The notes under the pieces: generated by a model
The model's input: the letters and a program-made list of their open reading frames with translations, nothing else
Databases searched by the model: none
Told to the model about the DNA's origin: nothing
Assembly (NCBI GenBank): GCA_051744925.1
Contig: JBNJDM010000017.1
Span: 1-33,143 of the forward strand
DNA: 33,143 nt
DNA from: JACKCP01 sp051744925
Lineage (GTDB): Bacteria; Desulfobacterota; Desulfobacteria; Desulfobacterales; JACKCP01
Direction of reading: 5' to 3'
Position numbers and translations under genes: made by a program
Part shown: piece after piece, positions 1 to 6,816 of the stretch
How positions within the stretch are numbered: the first letter of the stretch is position 1
How the letters are laid out: the number at the start of each line of letters is the position of its first letter

Positions 1-379
1 GAGGATAAACACCTTCGCTGTTGTGATCTTCATTTCCTGTAAGAGGCGGGTTAAAAACACAGATCAGTCTTAAATCCTCGCTTGCTCTTAAAAGGTGCTT
101 TTCATGACCGTTTAACGCATACATGGTTCCGTCTTCAATTTTAATTATTTCACCGTTGTCAAGTCTTTCAAGCTCCCCTTTGCCGCCTACACAGTAAACT
201 GCTTCAAGGTGGTGCTTGTACCATATAAGTGTTTCTGTGCCTGCAAATATGGTTGTTTCATGGAAAGAAAACCCCATTTTATCGTCTTTTAAAAGAAATC
301 TTCTGCTGGCCCAGTTGCCATTGGAAGCTGTCTTATCTCTTTCTGTCCCTTTTATTTCATCAAGTCTTCTTACAATCAT
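1..379 (-). CDS. ectC: Ectoine synthase EctC (3' end cut by window edge)
   Basis: EctC is a cupin-fold enzyme that cyclises N-gamma-acetyl-2,4-diaminobutyrate to ectoine, the last step of the pathway. Reading leftward from the ATG at 379, 126 codons are visible, beginning MIVRRLDEIKGTERD. The stretches GFSFHETTIFAGTET, YKHHLEAVYCVGGKGE and CVFNPPLTGNE match the conserved EctC core. The family is usually about 130 residues, so only a few C-terminal codons are missing. The start overlaps the ectB stop by four bases (ATGA, 376-379), implying translational coupling as the last visible gene of ectABC. An aspartokinase gene often follows ectC, but that position lies outside the window. Confidence 0.96.
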   Translation of the reverse strand, partial: MIVRRLDEIKGTERDKTASNGNWASRRFLLKDDKMGFSFHETTIFAGTETLIWYKHHLEAVYCVGGKGELERLDNGEIIKIEDGTMYALNGHEKHLLRASEDLRLICVFNPPLTGNEDHNSEGVYP

Positions 380-1656
380 AATGTAAATTCTCCTGAAGCT
401 TTCTCTTCTCTTTCAGTAAGTATTTCTTCAATAGATTTATCAATTATTGATATACCTTCTTTTATAGTCGCCTCATCTGTAATAAGCGGCGGAAGAAGTT
501 TTACAACCTGATCAGCATCGCCTGCAAGTTCAATTATCAGTCCGTTTTCAAAGCATTTTTTGGAAATCTGGGATCCAAGATTGAGTTCAGGAAAGTCGAT
601 GCCGTAGAGCATACCCCTGCCCCTTACTTCAGGATTGAGCTGAGGATATTTCTCTGCAATTTTATCAAGCTCTTCTTTCATAATTTTTGACTTGTATTTT
701 ACTGCTTCACTTAAATCGTTATTATCCCAGTAATCAAGACATTGTGTTGATGCAACAAATGCCAGGTTGTTTCCCCTGAAAGTACCTGTATGTTCGCCTG
801 GTTTCCATTGGTCAAGATCAGGTCTCATAAGAACCATTGAAAGAGGAAGGCCGCCGCCAATAGCTTTTGAAAGTGTTATTATATCAGGCTTAATTCCTGC
901 TTCTTCAAAGCTGAAAAAATCTCCGCTTCTGCCGTTTCCGACCTGGATGTCGTCAACTATAAGAAGTATATCGTGTTCCCGGCATATTTCAGAAAGTTCT
1001 CTAAGCCATTCCGGGCTTGCTACGTTGATCCCGCCTTCAGCCTGAATAGTCTCAAGTATTACAGCTGCAGGCTGGTCAAGACCACTGCTGCCGTCTTCCA
1101 GAGCTTTTCTGAAATAATCAAGTGTATTGAAGTCAGGCCCAAGGTAGCCGTCATAAGGCATGAAAGAAACATTAGACCGGCTTATATGGGCTTCATCCCT
1201 GTAAAATTCGTTTCCTGTAACCGCCAGTGACCCCATGCTCATTCCGTGGAAACCATTGGTAAAAGCAACAATGTTCGATTTACCCTTGATTGTTCTTGCA
1301 AGTTTTAATGCGCTTTCTACTGCATTTGTTCCTGTGGGGCCTGTAAACTGAATTTTATAATCAAGGTTTCTCGGCTCAAGAATTGTATCTGAAAATTTCT
1401 GAAGAAATTTTTTCTTTGCTGTTGTGGCCATGTCAAGGCCGTGAAGAACCCCGTCGTTTTGAAGATGTTCTATCATGGCTTTAGTTACATGGTCGTTGTT
1501 ATGTCCGTAGTTAAGAGTTCCTGCACCGGCAAAAAAATCTATATATTCTTTGCCCATCTCATCTTTTAAAATAGCACCTTTAGATGATTCGAAAATCACA
1601 GGAAAAGCTCTGATATAACCTCTTACTCTTGATTCGAGAGTTTCAAAAATACGCAT
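376..1656 (-). CDS. ectB: Diaminobutyrate--2-oxoglutarate transaminase EctB
   Basis: EctB is a class III, PLP-dependent aminotransferase that makes L-2,4-diaminobutyrate from aspartate semialdehyde and glutamate. It has 426 residues, normal for the family. GPTGTNAVESALKLAR (about 106-121) is the phosphate-binding region. VDDIQVGNGR (234-243) supplies the Asp that contacts the PLP ring nitrogen. TLSKAIGGG carries the Schiff-base lysine, Lys264. The N-terminal FETLESRVRGYIRAFP is typical of EctB rather than of other class III transaminases. An AGAGG ribosome-binding site lies six bases ahead of the ATG. The gene follows ectA after 40 bases and overlaps ectC by four, so it is the middle gene of an ectABC operon. 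Confidence 0.97.
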   Translation of the reverse strand: MRIFETLESRVRGYIRAFPVIFESSKGAILKDEMGKEYIDFFAGAGTLNYGHNNDHVTKAMIEHLQNDGVLHGLDMATTAKKKFLQKFSDTILEPRNLDYKIQFTGPTGTNAVESALKLARTIKGKSNIVAFTNGFHGMSMGSLAVTGNEFYRDEAHISRSNVSFMPYDGYLGPDFNTLDYFRKALEDGSSGLDQPAAVILETIQAEGGINVASPEWLRELSEICREHDILLIVDDIQVGNGRSGDFFSFEEAGIKPDIITLSKAIGGGLPLSMVLMRPDLDQWKPGEHTGTFRGNNLAFVASTQCLDYWDNNDLSEAVKYKSKIMKEELDKIAEKYPQLNPEVRGRGMLYGIDFPELNLGSQISKKCFENGLIIELAGDADQVVKLLPPLITDEATIKEGISIIDKSIEEILTEREEKASGEFTL

Positions 1657-1696
1657 AGTATTCCTCTTTTATTTAAATTTTAGTTTATTAATTAAG

Positions 1697-2203
1697 TTAG
1701 TTTATGGGGCCGATATGAAAAAGTTTTTCAGGTTCATGTCCTGCATCCCCGAACATATCTTCTGTAAAAAGATCTTTTTCAAATTTGTAATCAGCGCCAA
1801 GAGCTTTTGCAGCTGATGTAAACAAGGCAATAGATGCTTTGTTTGAAGGCGTTACAGTAGCATCAAGATAAGTAACTTTTTGACTTAAGTCTGCTTTTGC
1901 CAGGTGGCATAGCATTTTTTTACCAAGTCCGTTACCCTGAAATTTAGCAGATACGCATACCTGCCATACAAATAAAGTGTTTTCTTGGTCAGGCGGAAAA
2001 TATGAAGTAACAAACCCTGCTAATTCATCATTATAAAATGTGGCAATAGAAGAATTGCCAAAGTGGTGGGACATGAGAATATAATGATATACGGAATTAA
2101 GATCCAGTGATTTGGAGCTTTTTACAAGATCCCACATTTTTTTCCCGTCTGCGGGCACGGGTTTTTTCAGTTTAAAATTTTTATCCTGTTCCATGGCAGC
2201 CAT
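1697..2203 (-). CDS. ectA: L-2,4-diaminobutyrate acetyltransferase EctA
   Basis: EctA is a GNAT-fold enzyme that transfers acetyl from acetyl-CoA to diaminobutyrate. It is the first gene of ectABC. The body (KPVPADGKKMWDLVK, HFGNSSIATFYND, FVWQVCVSAKFQGNGLGKKM) is typical of EctA, with the acetyl-CoA loop QGNGLG at about 89-94. The start is uncertain. In-frame ATGs lie at 2203 and 2194, but neither has a good ribosome-binding site. The strong GGGAGG (2232-2237) instead serves an ATG at 2225 in another frame, which opens a 14-codon ORF ending at 2181. If the five-A run (2206-2210 on the plus strand, five T) were one base shorter, the 2225 ATG would join ectA in frame. Confidence 0.94.
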   Translation of the reverse strand: MAAMEQDKNFKLKKPVPADGKKMWDLVKSSKSLDLNSVYHYILMSHHFGNSSIATFYNDELAGFVTSYFPPDQENTLFVWQVCVSAKFQGNGLGKKMLCHLAKADLSQKVTYLDATVTPSNKASIALFTSAAKALGADYKFEKDLFTEDMFGDAGHEPEKLFHIGPIN

Positions 2204-2225
2204 GCTTTTTACCGGATCTAAGCAT
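2181..2225 (-). other. 14-codon upstream ORF overlapping the ectA start
   Basis: The ATG at 2225 is preceded by GGGAGGAT at optimal spacing and reads MLRSGKKHGCHGTG then TAA. It runs past both candidate ectA starts (2203 and 2194) in a different frame. It could be a leader peptide coupled to ectA, or the true ectA start displaced by a one-base homopolymer error. The same ribosome-binding layout (GGGAGGATAATACATG) precedes yebC at 19969, so this looks like a real start signal. Confidence 0.4.
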
Positions 2226-2259
2226 GTATTATCCTCCCTGATTAAATTAAAAAATAATT

Positions 2260-2284
2260 GTGCTTAATTTTTTTAGAAAAGCAC
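2260..2284 (-). promoter_or_regulatory. Small hairpin in the ectA leader
   Basis: GTGCTT (2284 down to 2279 holds its partner AAGCAC read on the opposite strand) forms a 6-bp inverted repeat with a 13-base loop, located between the predicted promoter and the ribosome-binding site. It is weak and AT-rich, so any regulatory role is speculative. Confidence 0.25.
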
Positions 2285-2301
2285 TTTTTTTCCGGAATTT
2301 T

Positions 2302-2343
2302 TATTCTATTAATTCATATCACTCTTTTTTTGTCAAGAGGACA
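2302..2343 (-). promoter_or_regulatory. Probable ectABC promoter
   Basis: Reading the minus strand, a perfect TTGACA lies at 2336-2331. It is followed after 17-18 bases by an AT-rich hexamer (ATTAAT or TTAATA, about 2313-2307). The transcript would carry a leader of roughly 100 bases. The -35 is embedded in TGTCCTCTTGACAA (2343-2330), a 14-base string that recurs in the sat control region at 8140-8153. Confidence 0.5.
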
Positions 2344-2386
2344 GGTTTGTGAAGGGGGAATACTGGCACCTGCCATACTTTTGATC

Positions 2387-2432
2387 AAAAAAAAGAAATG
2401 CCTGAGCGGCAGAAAAGTATAACATTCTGCCG
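2387..2432 (-). terminator. Likely hemC terminator
   Basis: Just after the hemC stop (minus strand), CGGCAGAA (2407-2414) and TTCTGCCG (2425-2432) form a perfect 8-bp stem with a 10-base loop. On the transcript a run of eight U (2394-2387) follows about a dozen bases later. The spacing to the U-run is longer than classical, so efficiency is uncertain. It separates hemC from ectABC. Confidence 0.55.
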
Positions 2433-2439
2433 GCACTAA

Positions 2440-3348
2440 CTACCTGAGTTGAGCAAGGATTTCTCTACCACCGTTTTCCAGGACATAGTTTGCAAGCTTT
2501 GCTCCTGCATCTTCGGAAGAAGTTGATTCTTCTTTTTTAAATACTATTTTTTCTCCTTCAGGGCTTACAATTCCGCCGTTTAAAATAATTGTTCCGTCTT
2601 TTTCTGTTCCGTGGCAGAAAGCAGGTATGCTGCAGCCTCCTTCAAGTATGTTAAGGAACTTTCTCTCAGCTTTTAAAATTTTTTCTGTTGGTGAATGGTT
2701 TAAAGCTTTATTTAAAGCATCTTTCTTATGGGGGTCAAGCTTTGATGAAGATTCAATGGCAAGGCATCCCTGACCCACAGGCGGAATAAAGTATGATCTG
2801 TCGAATTCATATTCTATCATATCTTCATATCCCATTCTGACGACCCCTGCCTTGGCAAGAACAAGACAGTCGCAGTCTCCTGAATCCATTTTCTTTATTC
2901 TTGTCTGAAGATTTCCGCGCATGTCTGTAATTTCTATATGGGGGAAATAGTATTTAAGAAGAGCTCTTCTTCGTACAGAAGATGTTCCGGCCTTAAATTT
3001 GACGTTTTTATCCAGAGGATTTAGTTTCTTTCTTGAAATCAGAACATCTCCTGGTTCTTCTCTTATTGTAAAAGCAATTATTTCAAAGTTTTCAGGAAGT
3101 CCGGACTGTAGATCTTTTGCACTGTGTACAGCTATATCGATTTCTCCGCTTGTAAGTTTTTCTTCAAGTTCTTCAGTAAAAACACCTTTACTTCCGATTT
3201 TTGCTATAGATTTGTTAAGGATTTTATCCCCTTTTGTTTCAATAGGATAGAGCGTAGCCTGAATATTGTTTTCTAAAAGAATATCTTTTACATAACCTGC
3301 CTGCCACATCGCAAGCTTGCTTTTTCTTGTGCCTATTCTGATTTCCAT
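2440..3348 (-). CDS. hemC: Hydroxymethylbilane synthase (porphobilinogen deaminase)
   Basis: HemC polymerises four porphobilinogens to hydroxymethylbilane for haem, sirohaem and corrinoid synthesis. Sirohaem is needed by dissimilatory sulfite reductase, so the gene fits a sulfate reducer. The 302 residues are normal length. IRIGTRKSKLAMWQ opens the protein, HSAKDL (75-80) holds the catalytic Asp79, and LEGGCSIPAF holds the dipyrromethane-attachment Cys239. RGNLQTR and PPVGQGCLAIE are also conserved. An AAGGA site precedes the ATG by seven bases. It appears to be transcribed alone, diverging from the GIDE-domain gene and ending at a hairpin before ectABC. Confidence 0.97.
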   Translation of the reverse strand: MEIRIGTRKSKLAMWQAGYVKDILLENNIQATLYPIETKGDKILNKSIAKIGSKGVFTEELEEKLTSGEIDIAVHSAKDLQSGLPENFEIIAFTIREEPGDVLISRKKLNPLDKNVKFKAGTSSVRRRALLKYYFPHIEITDMRGNLQTRIKKMDSGDCDCLVLAKAGVVRMGYEDMIEYEFDRSYFIPPVGQGCLAIESSSKLDPHKKDALNKALNHSPTEKILKAERKFLNILEGGCSIPAFCHGTEKDGTIILNGGIVSPEGEKIVFKKEESTSSEDAGAKLANYVLENGGREILAQLR

Positions 3349-3438
3349 TTATAATTCCTTGTAAGTTTTTTGCTACAAATGTATTGAATAAATAATTTTA
3401 TGCTTAATAACATTTTTTTTATTATCTAAAAAGTCTAT

Positions 3439-4485
3439 ATGAAGAATTATTTCAGCCAGAACAATAATCTTGAGTCTCCTCCGGAGCTACCTGTAAAAAA
3501 AGGGGTTAAAGGCCTTGGTCCCTTAATCTTTTTTTTGGCAGGACCAATTATATTTTTGTTTATTGTGATAAACGATATTAAATATTCAGGTTATGCTTCA
3601 GAAGCTGTAAATAATATTATAAACATTTTTTTTTATAAAGGTGTTTTACTTTATCTGGCAGCCTGTTTTTTTCTTTTCAATTTTATCAGGTATTTAAAGT
3701 TTAAAAAAATAGTATCTGATGTGCCTACCAGCAAAATAAGATCAGCATCAATGGGAATGACAGAGCTAAAAGGGACCGCAAGCAGAAAATATAACCTTTT
3801 GTCTCCGTCTGCAAATATTCCCTGCATTTACTACAGAGTTAAAAAATACAGAAAAAAGGGAGGTTCAGAAAGCTCAGGCTGGTCATGGTATGAGACTATT
3901 ACTTCAGGTCATGTTCCTTTTTATCTGGAGGATGAAACAGGCCGGGTTACCGTATATCCTGTAGGAGCCGAATTCTTTCCTTTGAAAAAAGAGGTGTATT
4001 GCAATACAGGCGGAATTTCTGCGCCAGGAATGTTTAACATAGTTCCTTATAATCAGAAATGGCAGGAAGAGGTGATTATTGACAACAGTCCTGTTTATGT
4101 TCTTGGATGGGCTGAATATCCTGCAGGATCAGACAAATCAAAAATAAAAAAAATAAGACTTGAAATTTTAAGAAAATTAAAAAAATCTAAAAAAGAATTA
4201 ATGAAATATGATGCAGATAAAAACGGTGAAATAGACCAGTATGAATGGGAGCAGGCTTTAAAAGATGCAGATAAAAAAGCATATGAACAATATCTTAATC
4301 AGGAAAACAGTAAAAAAGATGTTTTTGTGGTGCTTGACCCCCCTTATAAAGGCTTTCCCATGATAATAGCACCTACAAAGGCTGAAGATAAAATAATAAA
4401 CAGGTATAAGCTTTATACTTTTTTAAATTTTGCTGCCCTTGTTATCAGCACTGTATGGGGGAGCATACTTATGTTTAGCGGATAA
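3439..4485 (+). CDS. GIDE-domain membrane protein with an EF-hand
   Basis: This 348-residue membrane protein has two predicted transmembrane segments near the N terminus (about 28-45 and 67-84) and one at the C terminus (about 327-345). Between them is a GIDE-like domain (about 100-228), recognised from LLSPSANIPCIYYRV, PFYLEDETGRVTVYP and VLGWAEYP. GIDE is shared with the eukaryotic mitochondrial ligase MULAN, but no RING finger is present, so a ligase label would mislead. A canonical EF-hand calcium loop follows at 258-269 (DADKNGEIDQYE, with ligands at positions 1, 3, 5, 9 and 12). LemA follows 185 bases downstream, and bacterial GIDE proteins often neighbour LemA. The start has no clear ribosome-binding site. 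Function unknown. Confidence 0.8.
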   Translation: MKNYFSQNNNLESPPELPVKKGVKGLGPLIFFLAGPIIFLFIVINDIKYSGYASEAVNNIINIFFYKGVLLYLAACFFLFNFIRYLKFKKIVSDVPTSKIRSASMGMTELKGTASRKYNLLSPSANIPCIYYRVKKYRKKGGSESSGWSWYETITSGHVPFYLEDETGRVTVYPVGAEFFPLKKEVYCNTGGISAPGMFNIVPYNQKWQEEVIIDNSPVYVLGWAEYPAGSDKSKIKKIRLEILRKLKKSKKELMKYDADKNGEIDQYEWEQALKDADKKAYEQYLNQENSKKDVFVVLDPPYKGFPMIIAPTKAEDKIINRYKLYTFLNFAALVISTVWGSILMFSG

Positions 4486-4512
4486 AAGATTTTTTAAAAT
4501 GATTAATAGTTG

Positions 4513-4656
4513 TTGAACGAAAACTGCATTTTTTGCCCGGTTCTTAAGTTAGAATCAAAATTTAATCCTCAAAATACTCCGGTATTCCTGCGGTTAAATT
4601 TTTTATCTGCCGTAACTGAACAAAAAATTCTGGTTTTCGGCCAAATACTAATTAGT
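4513..4656. repeat. MITE-like palindromic interspersed repeat, copy A
   Basis: The block 4518-4640 is symmetric about 4579-4580. Its ends are inverted: CGAAAACTGCATTTTTTG (4518-4535) on the left, and CGAAAACCAGAATTTTTTG reading 4639-4621 on the minus strand. Inside are perfect 9-bp arms AAAATTTAA (4557-4565) and TTAAATTTT (4594-4602), then AATAC/GTATT around a TCCG loop. The right portion, CTGAAC...TTTTCGGCCAAATACTAATTAGT (4616-4656), recurs at 29606-29646. It carries no gene, and its right end lies five bases before the LemA ribosome-binding site. It resembles a miniature inverted-repeat element or a REP-type repeat. Confidence 0.75.
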
Positions 4657-4670
4657 GAAAAGGAGACAAA

Positions 4671-5240
4671 ATGTCTGTGGTGACAATAGGAATTATTTCC
4701 GGTGTTTTGATGTGTGTTGCGGTTATACTGATATTTATCATAATTACATACAACAGCATTATATATTTAAAAAATAACATAGACAAGACATGGAGTAACA
4801 TCGATGTTTTGCTTAAGCAGAGATATGATGAAATTCCAAAGCTTGTTGATGTTTGCAAAGGTTATATGACCCATGAAAGAGAAACCCTTGAAAATGTTAT
4901 AAAAGCAAGGAGCATGGTAAATCAGGCAACAGATTCAAAGGACTACCTTAAAAAGCAGATAGATCTTACAAGTGCACTCAAATCTTTGCTTGCTGTTGCT
5001 GAAAGCTATCCTGAACTGAAAGCCGATACAATGTTTGCAAGGCTTCAGTCAAGAATAACTGAGCTTGAAGATTCAATAGCTGACAGAAGAGAGATGTATA
5101 ATGAGGTTGTAACCATGTACAATATCAGGCTTGAGAAAATTCCTGATATGTTTGTTGCCAAAGCTTTTGGCTTTGAGGCCAATACTTTGTGGGAGATTAA
5201 TCCTGCACACAGGTCTGATGTAAAAATAAATTTTTCCTAG
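4671..5240 (+). CDS. lemA: LemA family membrane protein
   Basis: LemA proteins have one N-terminal membrane helix and a long cytoplasmic helical bundle. Their biochemical role is unsettled. Here the helix is at about 5-27, followed by IIYLKNNIDKTWSNIDVLLKQRYDEIPKLV (in pieces: NNIDKTWSNIDVLLKQR and YDEIPKLVDVCKGY), the family signature. The conserved AESYPELKAD and the arginine-rich RREMYNEVVTMYNIR also match. The 189-residue length is normal. AGGAG lies six bases ahead of the ATG. The gene follows the GIDE/EF-hand gene on the same strand, separated by the palindromic repeat, which could influence their shared or separate expression. A bidirectional terminator follows. Confidence 0.93.
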   Translation: MSVVTIGIISGVLMCVAVILIFIIITYNSIIYLKNNIDKTWSNIDVLLKQRYDEIPKLVDVCKGYMTHERETLENVIKARSMVNQATDSKDYLKKQIDLTSALKSLLAVAESYPELKADTMFARLQSRITELEDSIADRREMYNEVVTMYNIRLEKIPDMFVAKAFGFEANTLWEINPAHRSDVKINFS

Positions 5241-5260
5241 TGTATTAACATTTGGTTGTT

Positions 5261-5296
5261 CAGTTAAAAAGCCTTATAATGCCGGCTTTTTAACTG
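5261..5296. terminator. Bidirectional terminator between lemA and the amidohydrolase
   Basis: CAGTTAAAAAGCC (5261-5273) and GGCTTTTTAACTG (5284-5296) form a perfect 13-bp stem with a 10-base loop. Each arm contains a five-base A/T run, so the stem itself supplies a U-rich 3' side in both directions. It overlaps the last two codons and stop of the minus-strand amidohydrolase. Confidence 0.8.
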
Positions 5297-6141
5297 ATGC
5301 TAATCTTTGTTTGTTTCAGAAAATCAGAAATATTTTTATAAAAAATTTTTTCCTTAAATTTATTTGAAACTGATTCATTTTCAATTTCTCTGAAATATCT
5401 TTCAGGGCTTATAAGAGGCCAGTCAGAACCGAATACAATCTTATCTTCAAGTTCAGAATTTTCAATCAGCTTATAGATTGACTTTTTGTATAAAAAAGGA
5501 AGTGCTGCTGTATCAAATACAACATTTTTCATATCAGGCGGATTTTTTAAAAGATTAAAAAATAATGTCCCGCCTCCGAGGTGTGCAAGTATCAGTCTGT
5601 TATTTTTAAATCTTTGTATAAAATCAAGAGTCCCTTTTATTGTTACAGGAGCTTTTCCCGGATAATCATGGCCTGCCTCTTCGTTGGTGTGAAACATTAC
5701 AGGAAGAGAATTTTCTTCAGCTGCATTCATAACAGAGGTTATTTTTTCTAAAATTTCATCAGTAAAGTCGCTTTTGTATAAAGCAAGCTCACCCAGACCC
5801 TTAAAACCGTTCCTTATGCATCTCAGAGCTTCTTTTTTTGCGTATTCTTTCAAAGGATTAAAACATGCAAACGGAATCAGTCTGTTATGGTATTTTTCAT
5901 ATTTTTCCATTATATAGTCGTTGTGAAACTCAGCAGTCTCTTTTTTGTTCCAGGGAAAACCGAAAACAATGCTTTTATCTATTCTGTTTTTATCCATGGA
6001 TTCAATAAGTTCTTCTGCTGTACAAAGCTTTGAACCGGGCTGTTTGTATAAAAGTTCAAATTCTTTTTCATCACTGAAATAAGATGTTCTGCTGTTTTTT
6101 ATATTTTCCGGGAATATATGTGTATGAGCGTCTATTATCAT
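5290..6141 (-). CDS. Metal-dependent amidohydrolase (ACMSD-like family)
   Basis: This is a 283-residue TIM-barrel hydrolase of the amidohydrolase-2 family (Pfam PF04909), which contains decarboxylases and hydrolases. The metal-binding set is visible: AHTHIF (His6 and His8), MFHTNEE (His151), LAHLGGG (His187) and FGSDWP (Asp240). There is no carboxylated lysine or long insertion of the dihydroorotase type. Similar short members are found in anaerobes as predicted TIM-barrel hydrolases, and the substrate cannot be inferred here. It stands alone on the minus strand between two plus-strand genes, with its stop inside a shared terminator. Confidence 0.85.
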   Translation of the reverse strand: MIIDAHTHIFPENIKNSRTSYFSDEKEFELLYKQPGSKLCTAEELIESMDKNRIDKSIVFGFPWNKKETAEFHNDYIMEKYEKYHNRLIPFACFNPLKEYAKKEALRCIRNGFKGLGELALYKSDFTDEILEKITSVMNAAEENSLPVMFHTNEEAGHDYPGKAPVTIKGTLDFIQRFKNNRLILAHLGGGTLFFNLLKNPPDMKNVVFDTAALPFLYKKSIYKLIENSELEDKIVFGSDWPLISPERYFREIENESVSNKFKEKIFYKNISDFLKQTKISIS

Positions 6142-6271
6142 GGTGTTTTCTTTTTAATGTTATTAGTTTCAGATAAGATTATATCTCAGCAGGTATATTT
6201 TCAAGTACGGCTTAAAAAATATCAGATTTTTATATATTTCTTAATGTTTAAATTTTTAGAAGGTTTTTTTT

Positions 6272-6745
6272 ATGGAAAGACATGTAGTACTTATAGCTCC
6301 TGATGTTCACTGGAATACAGGTAATATTGGAAGAACCTGTGTGGGAACCGGTGCAAAACTTCATTTGGTAAAACCGCTTGGATTTTCACTCGATGACCGC
6401 TATTTAAAGCGTGCAGGTCTTGATTACTGGGAAAATGTAGAATTGTTTGTCTGGGAAGATTTTTATGAGTTTTGCCAGGATTTTGCCCCTGAAATAACAG
6501 AGCTTGTCTTTTTTTCAAAACTGGGAAAAAAGAACTATACTCAGATGCCCTGCAAAGACAGGCTTTTTTTGGTTTTTGGCTCTGAAACAAAGGGTCTTCC
6601 AGAAGATATTACAAAAAAATACAGTGATAATCTTTATTATATTCCTGTAAAAAAGGGTATTAGGTCTTTAAATCTTTCTACTTCAGCAGGTATTGCTCTA
6701 TATGAAAGTCTTAGAAATTCAGATGATTTTCATGAATGGAAATAG
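6272..6745 (+). CDS. trmL: tRNA (cytidine/uridine-34-2'-O)-methyltransferase TrmL
   Basis: TrmL is a small SPOUT methyltransferase that methylates the ribose of the wobble nucleotide in certain leucine tRNAs. The 157 residues contain WNTGNIGRTCVGTGAKLHLV near the N terminus, LVFGSETKGLP (the SAM-binding knot) and IPVKKGIRSLNLSTSAGIALYE at the C terminus, all typical of TrmL. It lacks the N-terminal domain of larger SpoU enzymes. AGAAGG lies nine bases before the ATG. It is followed by a strong terminator shared with sat. Confidence 0.94.
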   Translation: MERHVVLIAPDVHWNTGNIGRTCVGTGAKLHLVKPLGFSLDDRYLKRAGLDYWENVELFVWEDFYEFCQDFAPEITELVFFSKLGKKNYTQMPCKDRLFLVFGSETKGLPEDITKKYSDNLYYIPVKKGIRSLNLSTSAGIALYESLRNSDDFHEWK

Positions 6746-6761
6746 ATTTTTCAGCATAAAA

Positions 6762-6788
6762 AAAGGGAGCTTTAAAAAAGCTCCCTTT
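6762..6788. terminator. Bidirectional terminator between trmL and sat
   Basis: AAAGGGAGCTTT (6762-6773) and AAAGCTCCCTTT (6777-6788) form a perfect 12-bp stem closed by AAA. A/T runs flank both sides, so it can stop transcription from trmL (plus) and sat (minus). Confidence 0.92.
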
Positions 6789-6816
6789 ATAAACCTATAT
6801 AAAATATGAAGTTTTA

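Noticed and set aside
3439..4485. Naming the GIDE protein an E3 ubiquitin ligase
   Set aside because: Automatic annotation often does this, but no RING cysteines or histidines are present. Only the GIDE domain is shared with MULAN.
4652..4858. 68-codon minus-strand frame opposite the lemA start
   Set aside because: It is antisense to the conserved LemA N terminus and has no ribosome-binding site.
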